DNA of 7,445 nucleotides from Candidatus Krumholzibacteriia bacterium (GCA_027056825.1 JALUJS010000548.1:1-7445); one strand, 5' to 3'; numbered from the stretch's first letter, positions 1-5,875 are shown. The notes: generated from the letters alone by a model not told the origin. A program made the numbers and translations.

Positions 1-48
1 GGCGGAGGGGTTGACCGGGCCCGGCCGGGCCCGGTCAACCCCTCCGCC
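1..48. repeat. Perfect 48-bp palindrome at the methyltransferase 3' end
   Basis: Bases 1-24 are the exact reverse complement of bases 25-48, with no spacer. The centre is the GC-only run CCGGGCCCGGCCGGGCCCGG. The minus-strand methyltransferase stop codon (35-37) lies inside the right arm, so the last codons of that gene form half the palindrome. By symmetry the left arm carries a TGA on the plus strand at 12-14. It could act as a GC-rich two-way transcription terminator, although there is no T-tract. It could also be a fold-back assembly artefact, because it begins exactly at base 1. Confidence 0.85.
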
Positions 49-754
49 ACACGAACACGCTGCCCCTGGATTCCGTCGGGTCGAAGGTGTTCTCGGCGAA
101 ATCGGCGAAGTGGCCCAGCAGCTCGAAACCCGCCGCCTGGTGGCCGAGCAGGTACTCCACGCTCATGTGGGGGTTCAGTTCCGTCTCGCCCTGGAAGACC
201 ACGTTGCCGGCGGACACGAGCTGGGTGTGGAAGCGCAGGCCATCTTCCGAAATGTCCTCGTACCAGCGGTGGAACTCCAGGTTGTCGTCCTCCAGGCGCA
301 GGACCGGGAAGAGGTAATCCTGGACCTTGCCGCGCAGCAGGGGATCGAAGTTCACGGTCTGGAAGATCCAGATCCCGCCGGGGGTCAGCAGCTTCTTGAC
401 GTTCAGCACGAAATCCGCCAGGTGGGAGCCAGGCAGGTGCGGCAGCACGTTGCCGATGCAGAAGATGCCCGCGAAGCGGCCGTGGGGCAGCAGGCCGATC
501 TCCTCCATGCCCAGGATGCGGAACTCGGTGTCGGGATAGAGCTCGGTGGCGCGGTTGATCATGCCGGGGTCCAGGTCGATGCCCAGGCAGGTGCGCGGAT
601 CGTGGTCCAGGCCCGCGCAGTAGTGGCCGGTCCCGCAGCCGATATCCAGGATGCGGCCGGCCTCCGGCAGCCAGCGGTCCAGGAAATCCCGCGTATCGGG
701 CCGGTAGGGAAAGACCTTTTCGTAGTGGCCGGCGAAATCGGTGTAGAAGGCCAT
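35..754 (-). CDS. Class I SAM-dependent methyltransferase
   Basis: The 239-residue protein is a soluble cytoplasmic methyltransferase of the small Rossmann-fold (Methyltransf_11/25-like) type that transfers a methyl group from S-adenosylmethionine. Motif I is ILDIGCGTGHY at about residues 35-45. The acidic ribose-binding end of strand 2 is GIDLDP at 58-63. A motif IV-like stretch FCIGNVLPHLP is at 98-108, and the post-motif LLTPGGIWI is at 122-130. Length and motif order are complete. The C-terminal third, after about residue 150, is probably the substrate cap and does not reveal the substrate. The ATG at 752-754 follows GGAGA about ten bases upstream. The gene begins 18 bases after the membrane-protein gene, so it is probably the last gene of that operon. 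A link to modification of a glycan or lipid made by the membrane protein is possible but is only inferred from position. Confidence 0.9.
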   Translation of the reverse strand: MAFYTDFAGHYEKVFPYRPDTRDFLDRWLPEAGRILDIGCGTGHYCAGLDHDPRTCLGIDLDPGMINRATELYPDTEFRILGMEEIGLLPHGRFAGIFCIGNVLPHLPGSHLADFVLNVKKLLTPGGIWIFQTVNFDPLLRGKVQDYLFPVLRLEDDNLEFHRWYEDISEDGLRFHTQLVSAGNVVFQGETELNPHMSVEYLLGHQAAGFELLGHFADFAENTFDPTESRGSVFVWRRG

Positions 755-772
755 GGCCTGGTTCGTCTCCGG

Positions 773-2524
773 TCAGGGGCGCGTCGGTGTCTCGGGTCGT
801 AGACGATAACGCTCATATCCCGGAATGTCGCCCCCCGAGATGCGCCCGGCCCCCGCTGTCCGCAGGATCCGGCGCCAGAACAGCGTCGTGGTGTCGCCGG
901 CAGCGATGGCGACTTCCGCCTCGGCCACCCCCCGGTCGCGCATCCGGCGCAGGAAACGGACAGCCAGGCTGTCGTTCCCGGCGCAGCGGGCGATCTCCGA
1001 CCGCAGCGCCGCCGCCTCCGGGGGCACCCAGCCCGTGGCGCCGCCGGTAACCGGCTGTCCGAGCTCCTGGGCCCGGGTCAGCCACAGGGCTTCGGTGCGG
1101 TTCTCGGCGTATTCGTTGACCGGGGCGGGCAGGGTGAGCACCGGTCCGGCGGCTCGCTGGTCCGGCGGCAACGGGCGGCCGGGCAGGGGCACCGGCAGCG
1201 CCGGCACGCCCATGGGCAGGGACATCAGGGTCATCAGGACCACCAGGGGCCCGGCCAGGCGCCGCCGCCATCCGGTCGCGGCGGCCAAGGCGACCGTTCC
1301 GGCGGCCGCCCACCAGGCCACCGCGATGGTCATGAGCCACACGAAGCGCCAGGCTCCCCGGAAGGCCCGGAAGGGTGGAGCAACCGCCCGCAGCCATTCC
1401 AGGGGCAGGGGCAACCTCCAGCCGGTTCCCGGCACACCCACCGAGTCTCCGAAGGCCAACACCAGGCCCACAACGCCCATGATCAGCAACACCCCGCCGA
1501 ACGCGGCCCGGACCGGGGTCGGATCGCCACGCCTGCGCCAACCGTAGAGGGCCAGCAGCAGGGCGATCCAGCCCGGGTGCAGGGTCTGCCGGGGCCAGCC
1601 ACGGTAACGCGTTTCCGCGTCCGGACCATGGCCCAGCCAGTCGCTCACCCGTCCCCGGTAGGCGCCGCGGTTCCACAGGTGCTGGATGTCGGCGCTGCCC
1701 AGGCGGACCTCGGTCTGTGAGCGCGTGAATTCCGGGTACCTGCGTCCCAGCTGGAGCTGGGGCTGGGCCAGGACGTACACGGCCAGCACGGTCACCAGGG
1801 CCGGCAACCCGGCCTGCCTCAGGGTCGCGGTCAGGTCCGGGAGCAACCCTGCGCCGGCGCGCGTCCGCCGCACGAGCCATGCGATCTTCAGGACCGCGGT
1901 CCCGATCAGCGCATACGCGAATCCATACCACCCCCAGGCGGCCTGCAGGACCAGGCTCGCGCCCGTCAGCCACCACCAAGGGCGCGGATCCCGACCCGCA
2001 TCCCGACGCCGCAGGGCCATGACCACCGCGGTCAGGCAGAACAGCACGAACGGCGGCGGCAACTGGTTGAGGTGACCCAGTTGAGCGGTGGTGTAGGGAG
2101 CGCCAACCAGCGCCAGGGCGGCGACGCCGGCGCCCCGCCACACGCCCCGGGACGCCCGCCACAGGGCAGCCATGCCGGCGGCCGCCAGCAGGAGGCTGCC
2201 CGCAAAGGCGAGGTTGTAGAGGGCGGCGGCGGTCGGATGCACCGCCAAGTGGACCGGCCAGACCAGCCACGCCTGGCCCAACAGGGAATCCATGCAACCG
2301 AGCATGCCGTGCAGGGGGTAGAAGATGGGCAGATCCAGCCAGACGGCCGGCTGCCACCAGTGCCCGGCCGACCAGTGCAACAGCCCGAGCTGGAACATGG
2401 CGTCGATGCCGCCGAAGGGGCCCAGGACGGACCCGGACCAGTCGGTCAGGACCGGCCCCAGGGTCCAGAGGATGAAACCGGCCACCCCCGCCCAGCCGAG
2501 CCTGTCGGTCCAGGCGCGCAGCAT
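773..2524 (-). CDS. Polytopic membrane protein, GT-C glycosyltransferase-like
   Basis: The protein has 583 residues and many hydrophobic spans, for example about residues 11-27, 103-121, 132-146, 158-171, 185-212, 240-254, 318-328, 342-358, 394-416 and 425-440. These are followed by a hydrophilic C-terminal domain (about 450-583). The layout and several local features recall uncharacterised GT-C-fold membrane proteins: an early loop with GGID at 38-41 and LDLPIFYP at 63-70, a LGHLNQL segment near 149-155, and PPFRAFRGAWRF near 383-394 before the last helices. Such proteins usually transfer sugars from a lipid-phosphate donor on the outer face of the inner membrane. The GGID aspartate would be the catalytic candidate. 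The specific donor and acceptor cannot be read from the sequence. The ATG overlaps the cupin stop codon (TGATG), which implies translational coupling. Confidence 0.7.
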   Translation of the reverse strand: MLRAWTDRLGWAGVAGFILWTLGPVLTDWSGSVLGPFGGIDAMFQLGLLHWSAGHWWQPAVWLDLPIFYPLHGMLGCMDSLLGQAWLVWPVHLAVHPTAAALYNLAFAGSLLLAAAGMAALWRASRGVWRGAGVAALALVGAPYTTAQLGHLNQLPPPFVLFCLTAVVMALRRRDAGRDPRPWWWLTGASLVLQAAWGWYGFAYALIGTAVLKIAWLVRRTRAGAGLLPDLTATLRQAGLPALVTVLAVYVLAQPQLQLGRRYPEFTRSQTEVRLGSADIQHLWNRGAYRGRVSDWLGHGPDAETRYRGWPRQTLHPGWIALLLALYGWRRRGDPTPVRAAFGGVLLIMGVVGLVLAFGDSVGVPGTGWRLPLPLEWLRAVAPPFRAFRGAWRFVWLMTIAVAWWAAAGTVALAAATGWRRRLAGPLVVLMTLMSLPMGVPALPVPLPGRPLPPDQRAAGPVLTLPAPVNEYAENRTEALWLTRAQELGQPVTGGATGWVPPEAAALRSEIARCAGNDSLAVRFLRRMRDRGVAEAEVAIAAGDTTTLFWRRILRTAGAGRISGGDIPGYERYRLRPETPTRP

Positions 2525-2886
2525 CAGGCGTCCGGATCGCGGTGAACGGTTGCGGGCGAGAAGGCCGGCACGCAGACGGCGATGTATTCGGCCCCCTCGT
2601 CATCCGGGCACCCGTAACGCACCCACTGGCCCGGCTCGGCAACCACCGCCTGGCCGGCGGTGACCTCGAAGCACCCGCCCTCGAACTCCACCCTCAGGCG
2701 GCCCTCCAGCACCAGGGTCGTCTCCTGGAACTCGGGGCGCTGTCCCGGTTCGGTCCATCCGGGGGGGGCTTTCATGCGCGCCACACTCACACCCGCGCCG
2801 CCGGTGCTGGCCGCGCCCGCGAATTCCTCGATGAGTTTCCCACCGGCGGCGGGAATGACCACCGGTTCGGTGATGTGTCTCGGCAT
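2524..2886 (-). CDS. Small cupin-domain protein
   Basis: This is a 120-residue single-domain cupin. The start at 2886 was preferred to the longer open frame reaching 3015 because GAGGAGGT lies five bases before this ATG, and because the longer version would cross the divergent promoter region. The barrel is recognisable in EFQETTLVLEGRLRVEFEGG (52-71) and in TAGQAVVAEPGQWVRYG (76-92), which correspond to cupin motifs 1 and 2. The histidines that usually bind metal in motif 1 (HxH) are replaced here (EPGQRPEFQE), and the motif 2 histidine position is occupied by R90 or Y91. It may therefore bind metal weakly or not at all, and act as a binding or regulatory protein rather than a dioxygenase. 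It is the first gene of the cupin, membrane protein, methyltransferase operon. No substrate can be named. Confidence 0.8.
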   Translation of the reverse strand: MPRHITEPVVIPAAGGKLIEEFAGAASTGGAGVSVARMKAPPGWTEPGQRPEFQETTLVLEGRLRVEFEGGCFEVTAGQAVVAEPGQWVRYGCPDDEGAEYIAVCVPAFSPATVHRDPDA

Positions 2887-2904
2887 ATCGACCTCCTCGG
2901 CACC

Positions 2905-2933
2905 ATTGAACACCGCCACGGGGACCGAGGCAA
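2905..2933 (-). promoter_or_regulatory. Candidate sigma-70 promoter for the cupin operon
   Basis: On the minus strand TTGCCT (2933-2928) and TTCAAT (2910-2905) are separated by 17 bases. Each hexamer matches four of six consensus positions. Transcription would start just ahead of the GAGGAGGT ribosome binding site, giving a very short leader. The match is weak. Confidence 0.3.
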
Positions 2934-2965
2934 CCCCGGCGAATGATTCCGGGAGGCGGTTTTTT
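2912..2965 (+). terminator. Possible terminator-like structure with T6 tract
   Basis: ACCGCC (2912-2917) can pair with GGCGGT (2955-2960) around an inner CGGGG/CCCCG hairpin (2919-2923 with 2934-2938). A run of six T follows directly at 2960-2965. On the plus strand this resembles an intrinsic terminator just ahead of the sigma-28 promoter, where it could block read-through from antisense transcription. The stem is interrupted, so this is tentative. The T-run might instead be an upstream promoter element. Confidence 0.25.
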
Positions 2966-2966
2966 C

Positions 2967-2993
2967 TCAAGTTTTCGGCGCGCCAGCCGATAA
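2967..2993 (+). promoter_or_regulatory. Sigma-28 (FliA) flagellar promoter
   Basis: TCAAGTTT (2967-2974), an 11-base spacer, then GCCGATAA (2986-2993). The sigma-28 consensus from enteric bacteria is TAAAGTTT-N11-GCCGATAA, so 15 of 16 positions match with the exact spacing. The predicted start is near base 3000, just before GAGGAGG (3001-3007) and the ATG at 3014. It faces the flagellar rod-like gene, which fits its function. Confidence 0.8.
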
Positions 2994-3013
2994 CCATGGC
3001 GAGGAGGTCCGTC

Positions 3014-3241
3014 ATGCTCGTATCCGGATTAACCGCCGCCCTGCAGGGAATCCAGCTGAATCAGGACCGCTTCGCATCCGCCGCGGACCGGATCGCCCGC
3101 CACACTACAATGGATGCCCCGGAAGACGTGACACGGGACCTTGTGGACCTGAAGACCGCCCGTTACGGCATGCGGGCGATTCTTGCCGTGTTCCGCGCGG
3201 CCGACGAGATGGTCGGGACCCTGCTGGATGTTCTGGCCTAG
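3014..3241 (+). CDS. Miniature flagellar rod/hook-like protein (D0-only)
   Basis: This is a 75-residue protein of about half the size of the smallest rod proteins (FlgB and FlgC are about 130 residues). Residues 1-32 (MLVSGLTAALQGIQLNQDRF, then ASAADRIARHTT) follow the pattern of the N-terminal helix of flagellar axial proteins (SGL.AA..G...N, then a degenerate ANNIAN.NT). Residues 38-75 (with DLVDLKTARYGMRAILAVF and ADEMVGTLLDVLA) follow the C-terminal rod domain pattern. Only about five residues separate them, so the part normally exposed on the filament axis is gone. The ATG at 3014 has GAGGAGG seven bases upstream. An in-frame ATG at 2996 lacks a ribosome site and would precede the predicted transcript start. 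A sigma-28 promoter lies immediately upstream. No other flagellar gene is in the window. It could join the flagellar rod or its interfaces, or act as a small secreted axial protein. The family resemblance is seen by eye, not by a search. Confidence 0.8.
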   Translation: MLVSGLTAALQGIQLNQDRFASAADRIARHTTMDAPEDVTRDLVDLKTARYGMRAILAVFRAADEMVGTLLDVLA

Positions 3242-3259
3242 CCCGCGTGCCAGCCCTGC

Positions 3260-3361
3260 CGGGATGATGCCCCACCACCCTGCTCAGCGCAGAACCCGGC
3301 TAAAAAGCCGGGTTCTGCTCGTCGCTACGCTCCGATTCGCGGTTGGCGGGACATCATCCCG
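3260..3361 (-). repeat. Nested-hairpin element A (3' of the peroxiredoxin gene)
   Basis: Read on the minus strand, bases 3361-3341 pair with 3280-3260 as a 21-position outer stem. It has two G-U wobbles and one A-G mismatch, and the wobbles become mismatches if the plus strand is read. Inside are three blocks: GCGAATCGGAGCG (3340-3328), GCGACGAGC (3325-3317) and GCGCTGAGCA (3290-3281). A perfect 13-bp hairpin (3289-3318) sits between the last two. Element B carries the same blocks in the same order. The element starts at the base after the peroxiredoxin stop codon and fills the gap to the convergent flagellar-like gene. Confidence 0.75.
3289..3318. terminator. Strong hairpin between convergent genes
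   Basis: GCAGAACCCGGCT (3289-3301) and its exact reverse complement (3306-3318) enclose a four-base loop, AAAA on the plus strand and TTTT on the minus strand. It lies between the 3' ends of the flagellar-like gene and the peroxiredoxin gene, and could stop transcription from both sides. There is no T-run after the stem on either strand, so it is not a classical intrinsic terminator. It is also the inner stem of element A. Confidence 0.6.
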
Positions 3362-4060
3362 TCAGGGCTTCCAAACCTCCCAGACCTTGCCCACCAGATC
3401 GGGTCCCGGATCGAGAGTGGTTCCGCCGGGCTCCCAGCCCGAGGGAGTCACCTCGCCCGTGGAGGCGACATGCTGGAAAGCCTTGACCTGGCGGATCAGT
3501 TCCTGGGGGTTGCGGCCGACCTCGGGCGTCAGCACTTCCATGGCCCGGATGACGAAATCGGGGTCGATGATGAAGCGGCCCCGGATGTCCACCCCGGCGG
3601 CCTCGTCATAGACGCCGTAGACCGAGCCCACCTGTCCGCCGGCGTCCTCGAGCATGGGAAAAGGCACCCCGCCCTCGACCATCTTCGCCAGCTCCTCCTC
3701 CTGCCACACCTTGTGGACGAAACGGCTGTCCGTGCTCATGGAAAGCACCTGGACGCCCAGCTTCTCGAACTCACCGTTGAGGGCTGCGACCGCAGCCAGT
3801 TCGGTGGGTCAGACGAAGGTGAAGTCGCCGGGATAGAAGCAGAGCACGATCCACTTCCCCTTGTAGTCGGAAAGCTTGACCGGAAGGAAACCCTTCCCTT
3901 CGACATAGGCGTTGGCTTCGAAATCGATGGCCTCGCGGCCCACTCTGGCTTGCATGGCTGGCGCCTCCTTGACAATGGGGGTTTCCGAATCCTGGTCTGC
4001 GGCTTTCGGCGGCACGGGCCCGGCGGCGGGCTTGACGCAGCCGTCCTTGAGTTTCGCCAT
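3362..4060 (-). CDS. prxU: Selenocysteine peroxiredoxin (TGA-encoded Sec84)
   Basis: This is a thioredoxin-fold AhpC/Prx1-type peroxiredoxin of 232 residues that reduces peroxides in the cytoplasm. The codon in the peroxidatic position is TGA (3811-3809), giving DFTFV-U-PTEL. Both flanks are in one frame and match the family (VLCFYPGDFTFV before, then SMSTDSRFVHK, GVDIRGRFIIDP and EVGRNPQEL), so this is recoding to selenocysteine rather than a broken gene. The catalytic arginine is probably R183 in VGRN. A SECIS-like hairpin follows the TGA. The usual resolving cysteine near the C-terminus (EVCP in relatives) is a threonine (GEVTPSGW, T205). The only cysteines are C8 in a 35-residue N-terminal extension and C74. 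The ATG at 4058-4060 follows AGGAGG by five bases. It is transcribed alone, between elements A and B. Standard gene callers would split it into two fragments at the TGA. Confidence 0.9.
3782..3811 (-). promoter_or_regulatory. Sec UGA codon and bacterial SECIS-like hairpin
   Basis: After the TGA (3811-3809) and an 11-base spacer, GGCTGC (3797-3792) pairs perfectly with GCAGCC (3787-3782) around a GGTC tetraloop. The loop begins 17 bases after the TGA. Bacterial SECIS elements lie directly downstream of the UGA within the coding region, with a short loop that has G in its first positions. The GGUC loop resembles the SelB-binding loop of E. coli fdhF. The same bases encode the conserved helix LAAVAA. 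Confidence 0.8.
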
Positions 4061-4096
4061 CTCGACCTCCTTTTTATTAATCAGGAATCATTCACG

Positions 4097-4102
4097 TTTA
4101 TA
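4097..4102 (-). promoter_or_regulatory. Possible -10 element of the peroxiredoxin promoter
   Basis: On the minus strand TATAAA occurs in an AT-rich patch (about 4065-4120) that stands out from the GC-rich surroundings. It would place a transcript start about 30 bases before the ATG. No good -35 hexamer is seen at 16-18 bases, so the call is weak. Confidence 0.25.
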
Positions 4103-4171
4103 AGGTAGTGATGAAAATGGAACCCGCCACAAGAAAAACAACAGGATATCTGCCAGGAGGGTTGAGGGCCG

Positions 4172-4192
4172 GTATGACCGCATCCCTCATAC
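4172..4192. repeat. Short inverted repeat upstream of the peroxiredoxin gene
   Basis: GTATGA (4172-4177) and TCATAC (4187-4192) form a 6-bp stem with a 9-base loop. It lies between element B and the AT-rich promoter patch of the peroxiredoxin gene. It could be an operator half-site pair, but six bases can pair by chance. Confidence 0.25.
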
Positions 4193-4199
4193 GGGGAGC

Positions 4200-4320
4200 A
4201 GGGATCTCCTGTCCACGGGTGGCGAATCTGAGTGCCCGGCAGGGCGCGAAGAGCGAATCAGGGATGCACTGGAGTGCATCCCTGATGAGCGCCGAGCAAC
4301 ATCGTGGCCAGGAGATCCCT
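4200..4320 (+). repeat. Nested-hairpin element B (citF 3' end / upstream of prxU)
   Basis: On the plus strand AGGGATCTCCTG (4200-4211) pairs with 4309-4320. The stem continues after one mismatch as CCACG/CGTGG with a terminal G-U. Inside are the same three blocks as in element A: GCGAATCTGAGTG (4222-4234), GCGAAGAGC (4246-4254) and GCGCCGAGCA (4289-4298). The inner hairpin, a perfect 14-bp stem (4257-4270 with 4273-4286), sits between the second and third blocks. A GA/GA tandem mismatch separates it from a flanking GC pair. The arms differ completely from those of element A while pairing is kept. The right arm overlaps the citF stop codon (4319-4321). Confidence 0.75.
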
Positions 4321-5875
4321 ACCCCCCCGTCTGATGCACGCAATCGATGACCGTGCCGTCCACCCACTTGATGGCCGCCACCACCTTTTCGCCGAACTCC
4401 GGGGGCTGGGGCTTGCCGCCGACGATCTCCTCCACCTCGGCCTTGATCTCTGCCAAGGGGCGGATGGGCAGGCTGGAACCCTCCAACTGCTCCAGGAGGT
4501 CGCGGCGCATGGGATTGATGGCAATGCCGCGCTCGGTGACGATCACGTCGATGAGCTCTCCCGGCCCGCAGAGGGTGGTCACGCGGTCCACGAGCACGGG
4601 GATGCGATCGCGGAAGCTGGGGATGGGCAGGATGGTGCACTTGCTGAACAGGCAGTTCTGCCAGCCGCCGATGCCGTGCAGCAGGCGGCCGTCCGAGTGG
4701 GTGACGACGTTGGCGTTGAAATCCACGTCGACCTCGGTGGCGCCCAGCACGACCACGTCCAGCATGCCGGCGAAGTTGCCCTTGCCGTGCCAGTTGTAGC
4801 TGGTGAACGGCGAGGTGTTCACGTGACCGGGGTTCTCGCGCATGGAGCGCACGCCGTCCAGGTCGAAGGTCTGGCCGTCGAGGATGTAGTCGGTCAGTCC
4901 CTCCTCCAGCATGTCCACCAGGTACTTGTTGGAGCCGCCACGCACGAAGCGGGCCTTGATCTTGCGCTCGCGCATGATGTCGCGCAGGTAGATGGCGAAC
5001 GCCAGGGAGGTGCCGCCGGCCCCGGCCTGGAAACTGAACCCGTCGGTGATGATGCCGGCCTCGTCGCAGAAGCGCGCCGTCAGCTCGGCGATGAGCAGGC
5101 GGTCCGGCGACTTGGTGATGCGCGTGGTGCCGCTGACGATCTTGCTCGCGTCGCCGATGGAATCCATCACCACCACCTGGTCCACGTTGTTGCCCTGGAT
5201 CTGCCAGGGCACGCAGGGGAACGGCACCAGGTTGTCCGTGACCACGATGACGTGGTCGGCGTACTCGCTGTCCGCCAGGGCGAACCCCAGCAGGCCGCAG
5301 GCGGTGGGGCCGCGGTCGCCGGTGGCGTTGCCGAACTCGTCCGCCGTGGGCGCGGCGATCACGGCGATGTCGATGTGCACCTCGCCGTCCTGCACGGCCT
5401 GGTAGCGCCCGCCGTGGCTGCGCAGCACCGCCATGCCCCGCATCTTGCCCTTGCTGCAGTAGTCGCCCAAAGGACCGTTCATCGACCCTTCGATGTGGTG
5501 GATGACCCCGTTTTCCATGTGCTGGATCATGGGCTCGTGCACCGGGAAGCTGGCCGAGGGGAACCAGCGCAGGTCCTTGACGCCCAGCTCGGCCGCGGCG
5601 GCGAACACGGCGTTGGCCACGTAGTCGCCGTTGCGCAGGTGGTGGTGGGTGGAGATGGTCATCCCGTCGCGCAGGCCGGCGTTGCGCAGGGCCTGGATCA
5701 GCGACTCGGTAAGCTTGTTCCCGTCCAGCGGGAAATCGTTGCAGGAACGGATGGGCGGGCAGGCTTTGCGGCCGGTGGGCCGGTGCTTGCCGACGCCCTT
5801 GTAGGGGATCGCCTCGGCCCCGTTGATCTCGGCGGGCACCATGCGCCCGGCGGCGTTCTCGATCAGCTTGGTCAT
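4319..5875 (-). CDS. citF: Citrate lyase alpha subunit (citrate:acetyl-ACP transferase)
   Basis: The 518-residue protein is the full-length alpha subunit of citrate lyase, a family II CoA-transferase. It exchanges the acetyl group on the acyl-carrier subunit for citrate, giving citryl-ACP, which the beta subunit then cleaves to oxaloacetate. Family features include ISTHHHLRNGDYV (74-86), IEGSMNGPLGDYCSKGKM (128-145), GEVHIDIAVIAAPTADEFGN (164-183) and SFQAGAGGTSLA (281-292), with the C-terminal block ELIDVIVTERGIAINPMR. The start overlaps the end of the citDE gene by ATGA, and GGAGGTGA lies seven bases upstream, so translation is coupled. The stop codon sits in the right arm of element B, and the gene is the last of the transcription unit. 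A role in citramalate lyase is the nearest alternative. The accessory genes for activation and prosthetic group synthesis (citC, citX, citG) are not in the window. Confidence 0.95.
   Translation of the reverse strand: MTKLIENAAGRMVPAEINGAEAIPYKGVGKHRPTGRKACPPIRSCNDFPLDGNKLTESLIQALRNAGLRDGMTISTHHHLRNGDYVANAVFAAAAELGVKDLRWFPSASFPVHEPMIQHMENGVIHHIEGSMNGPLGDYCSKGKMRGMAVLRSHGGRYQAVQDGEVHIDIAVIAAPTADEFGNATGDRGPTACGLLGFALADSEYADHVIVVTDNLVPFPCVPWQIQGNNVDQVVVMDSIGDASKIVSGTTRITKSPDRLLIAELTARFCDEAGIITDGFSFQAGAGGTSLAFAIYLRDIMRERKIKARFVRGGSNKYLVDMLEEGLTDYILDGQTFDLDGVRSMRENPGHVNTSPFTSYNWHGKGNFAGMLDVVVLGATEVDVDFNANVVTHSDGRLLHGIGGWQNCLFSKCTILPIPSFRDRIPVLVDRVTTLCGPGELIDVIVTERGIAINPMRRDLLEQLEGSSLPIRPLAEIKAEVEEIVGGKPQPPEFGEKVVAAIKWVDGTVIDCVHQTGG

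Noticed and set aside
813..2642. A 609-codon minus-strand frame overlapping the membrane protein
   Set aside because: The translation is Arg/Pro/Gly-rich with no membrane segments or motifs, while the other frame gives a clear polytopic protein in a tight operon.
2887..3015. An N-terminal extension of the cupin to an ATG at 3015
   Set aside because: It would cover the divergent promoter region. The internal ATG at 2886 has a strong GAGGAGGT site and starts where cupin homology begins.
3809..3811. The TGA as a nonsense mutation making a peroxiredoxin pseudogene
   Set aside because: The frame is intact and conserved on both sides, the TGA is precisely at the catalytic cysteine, and a SECIS-like hairpin follows.
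4108..4350. An 80-codon plus-strand frame starting MMKMEPATRK
   Set aside because: It runs through the inverted repeats of element B and into the antisense of citF, and lacks a convincing ribosome site.
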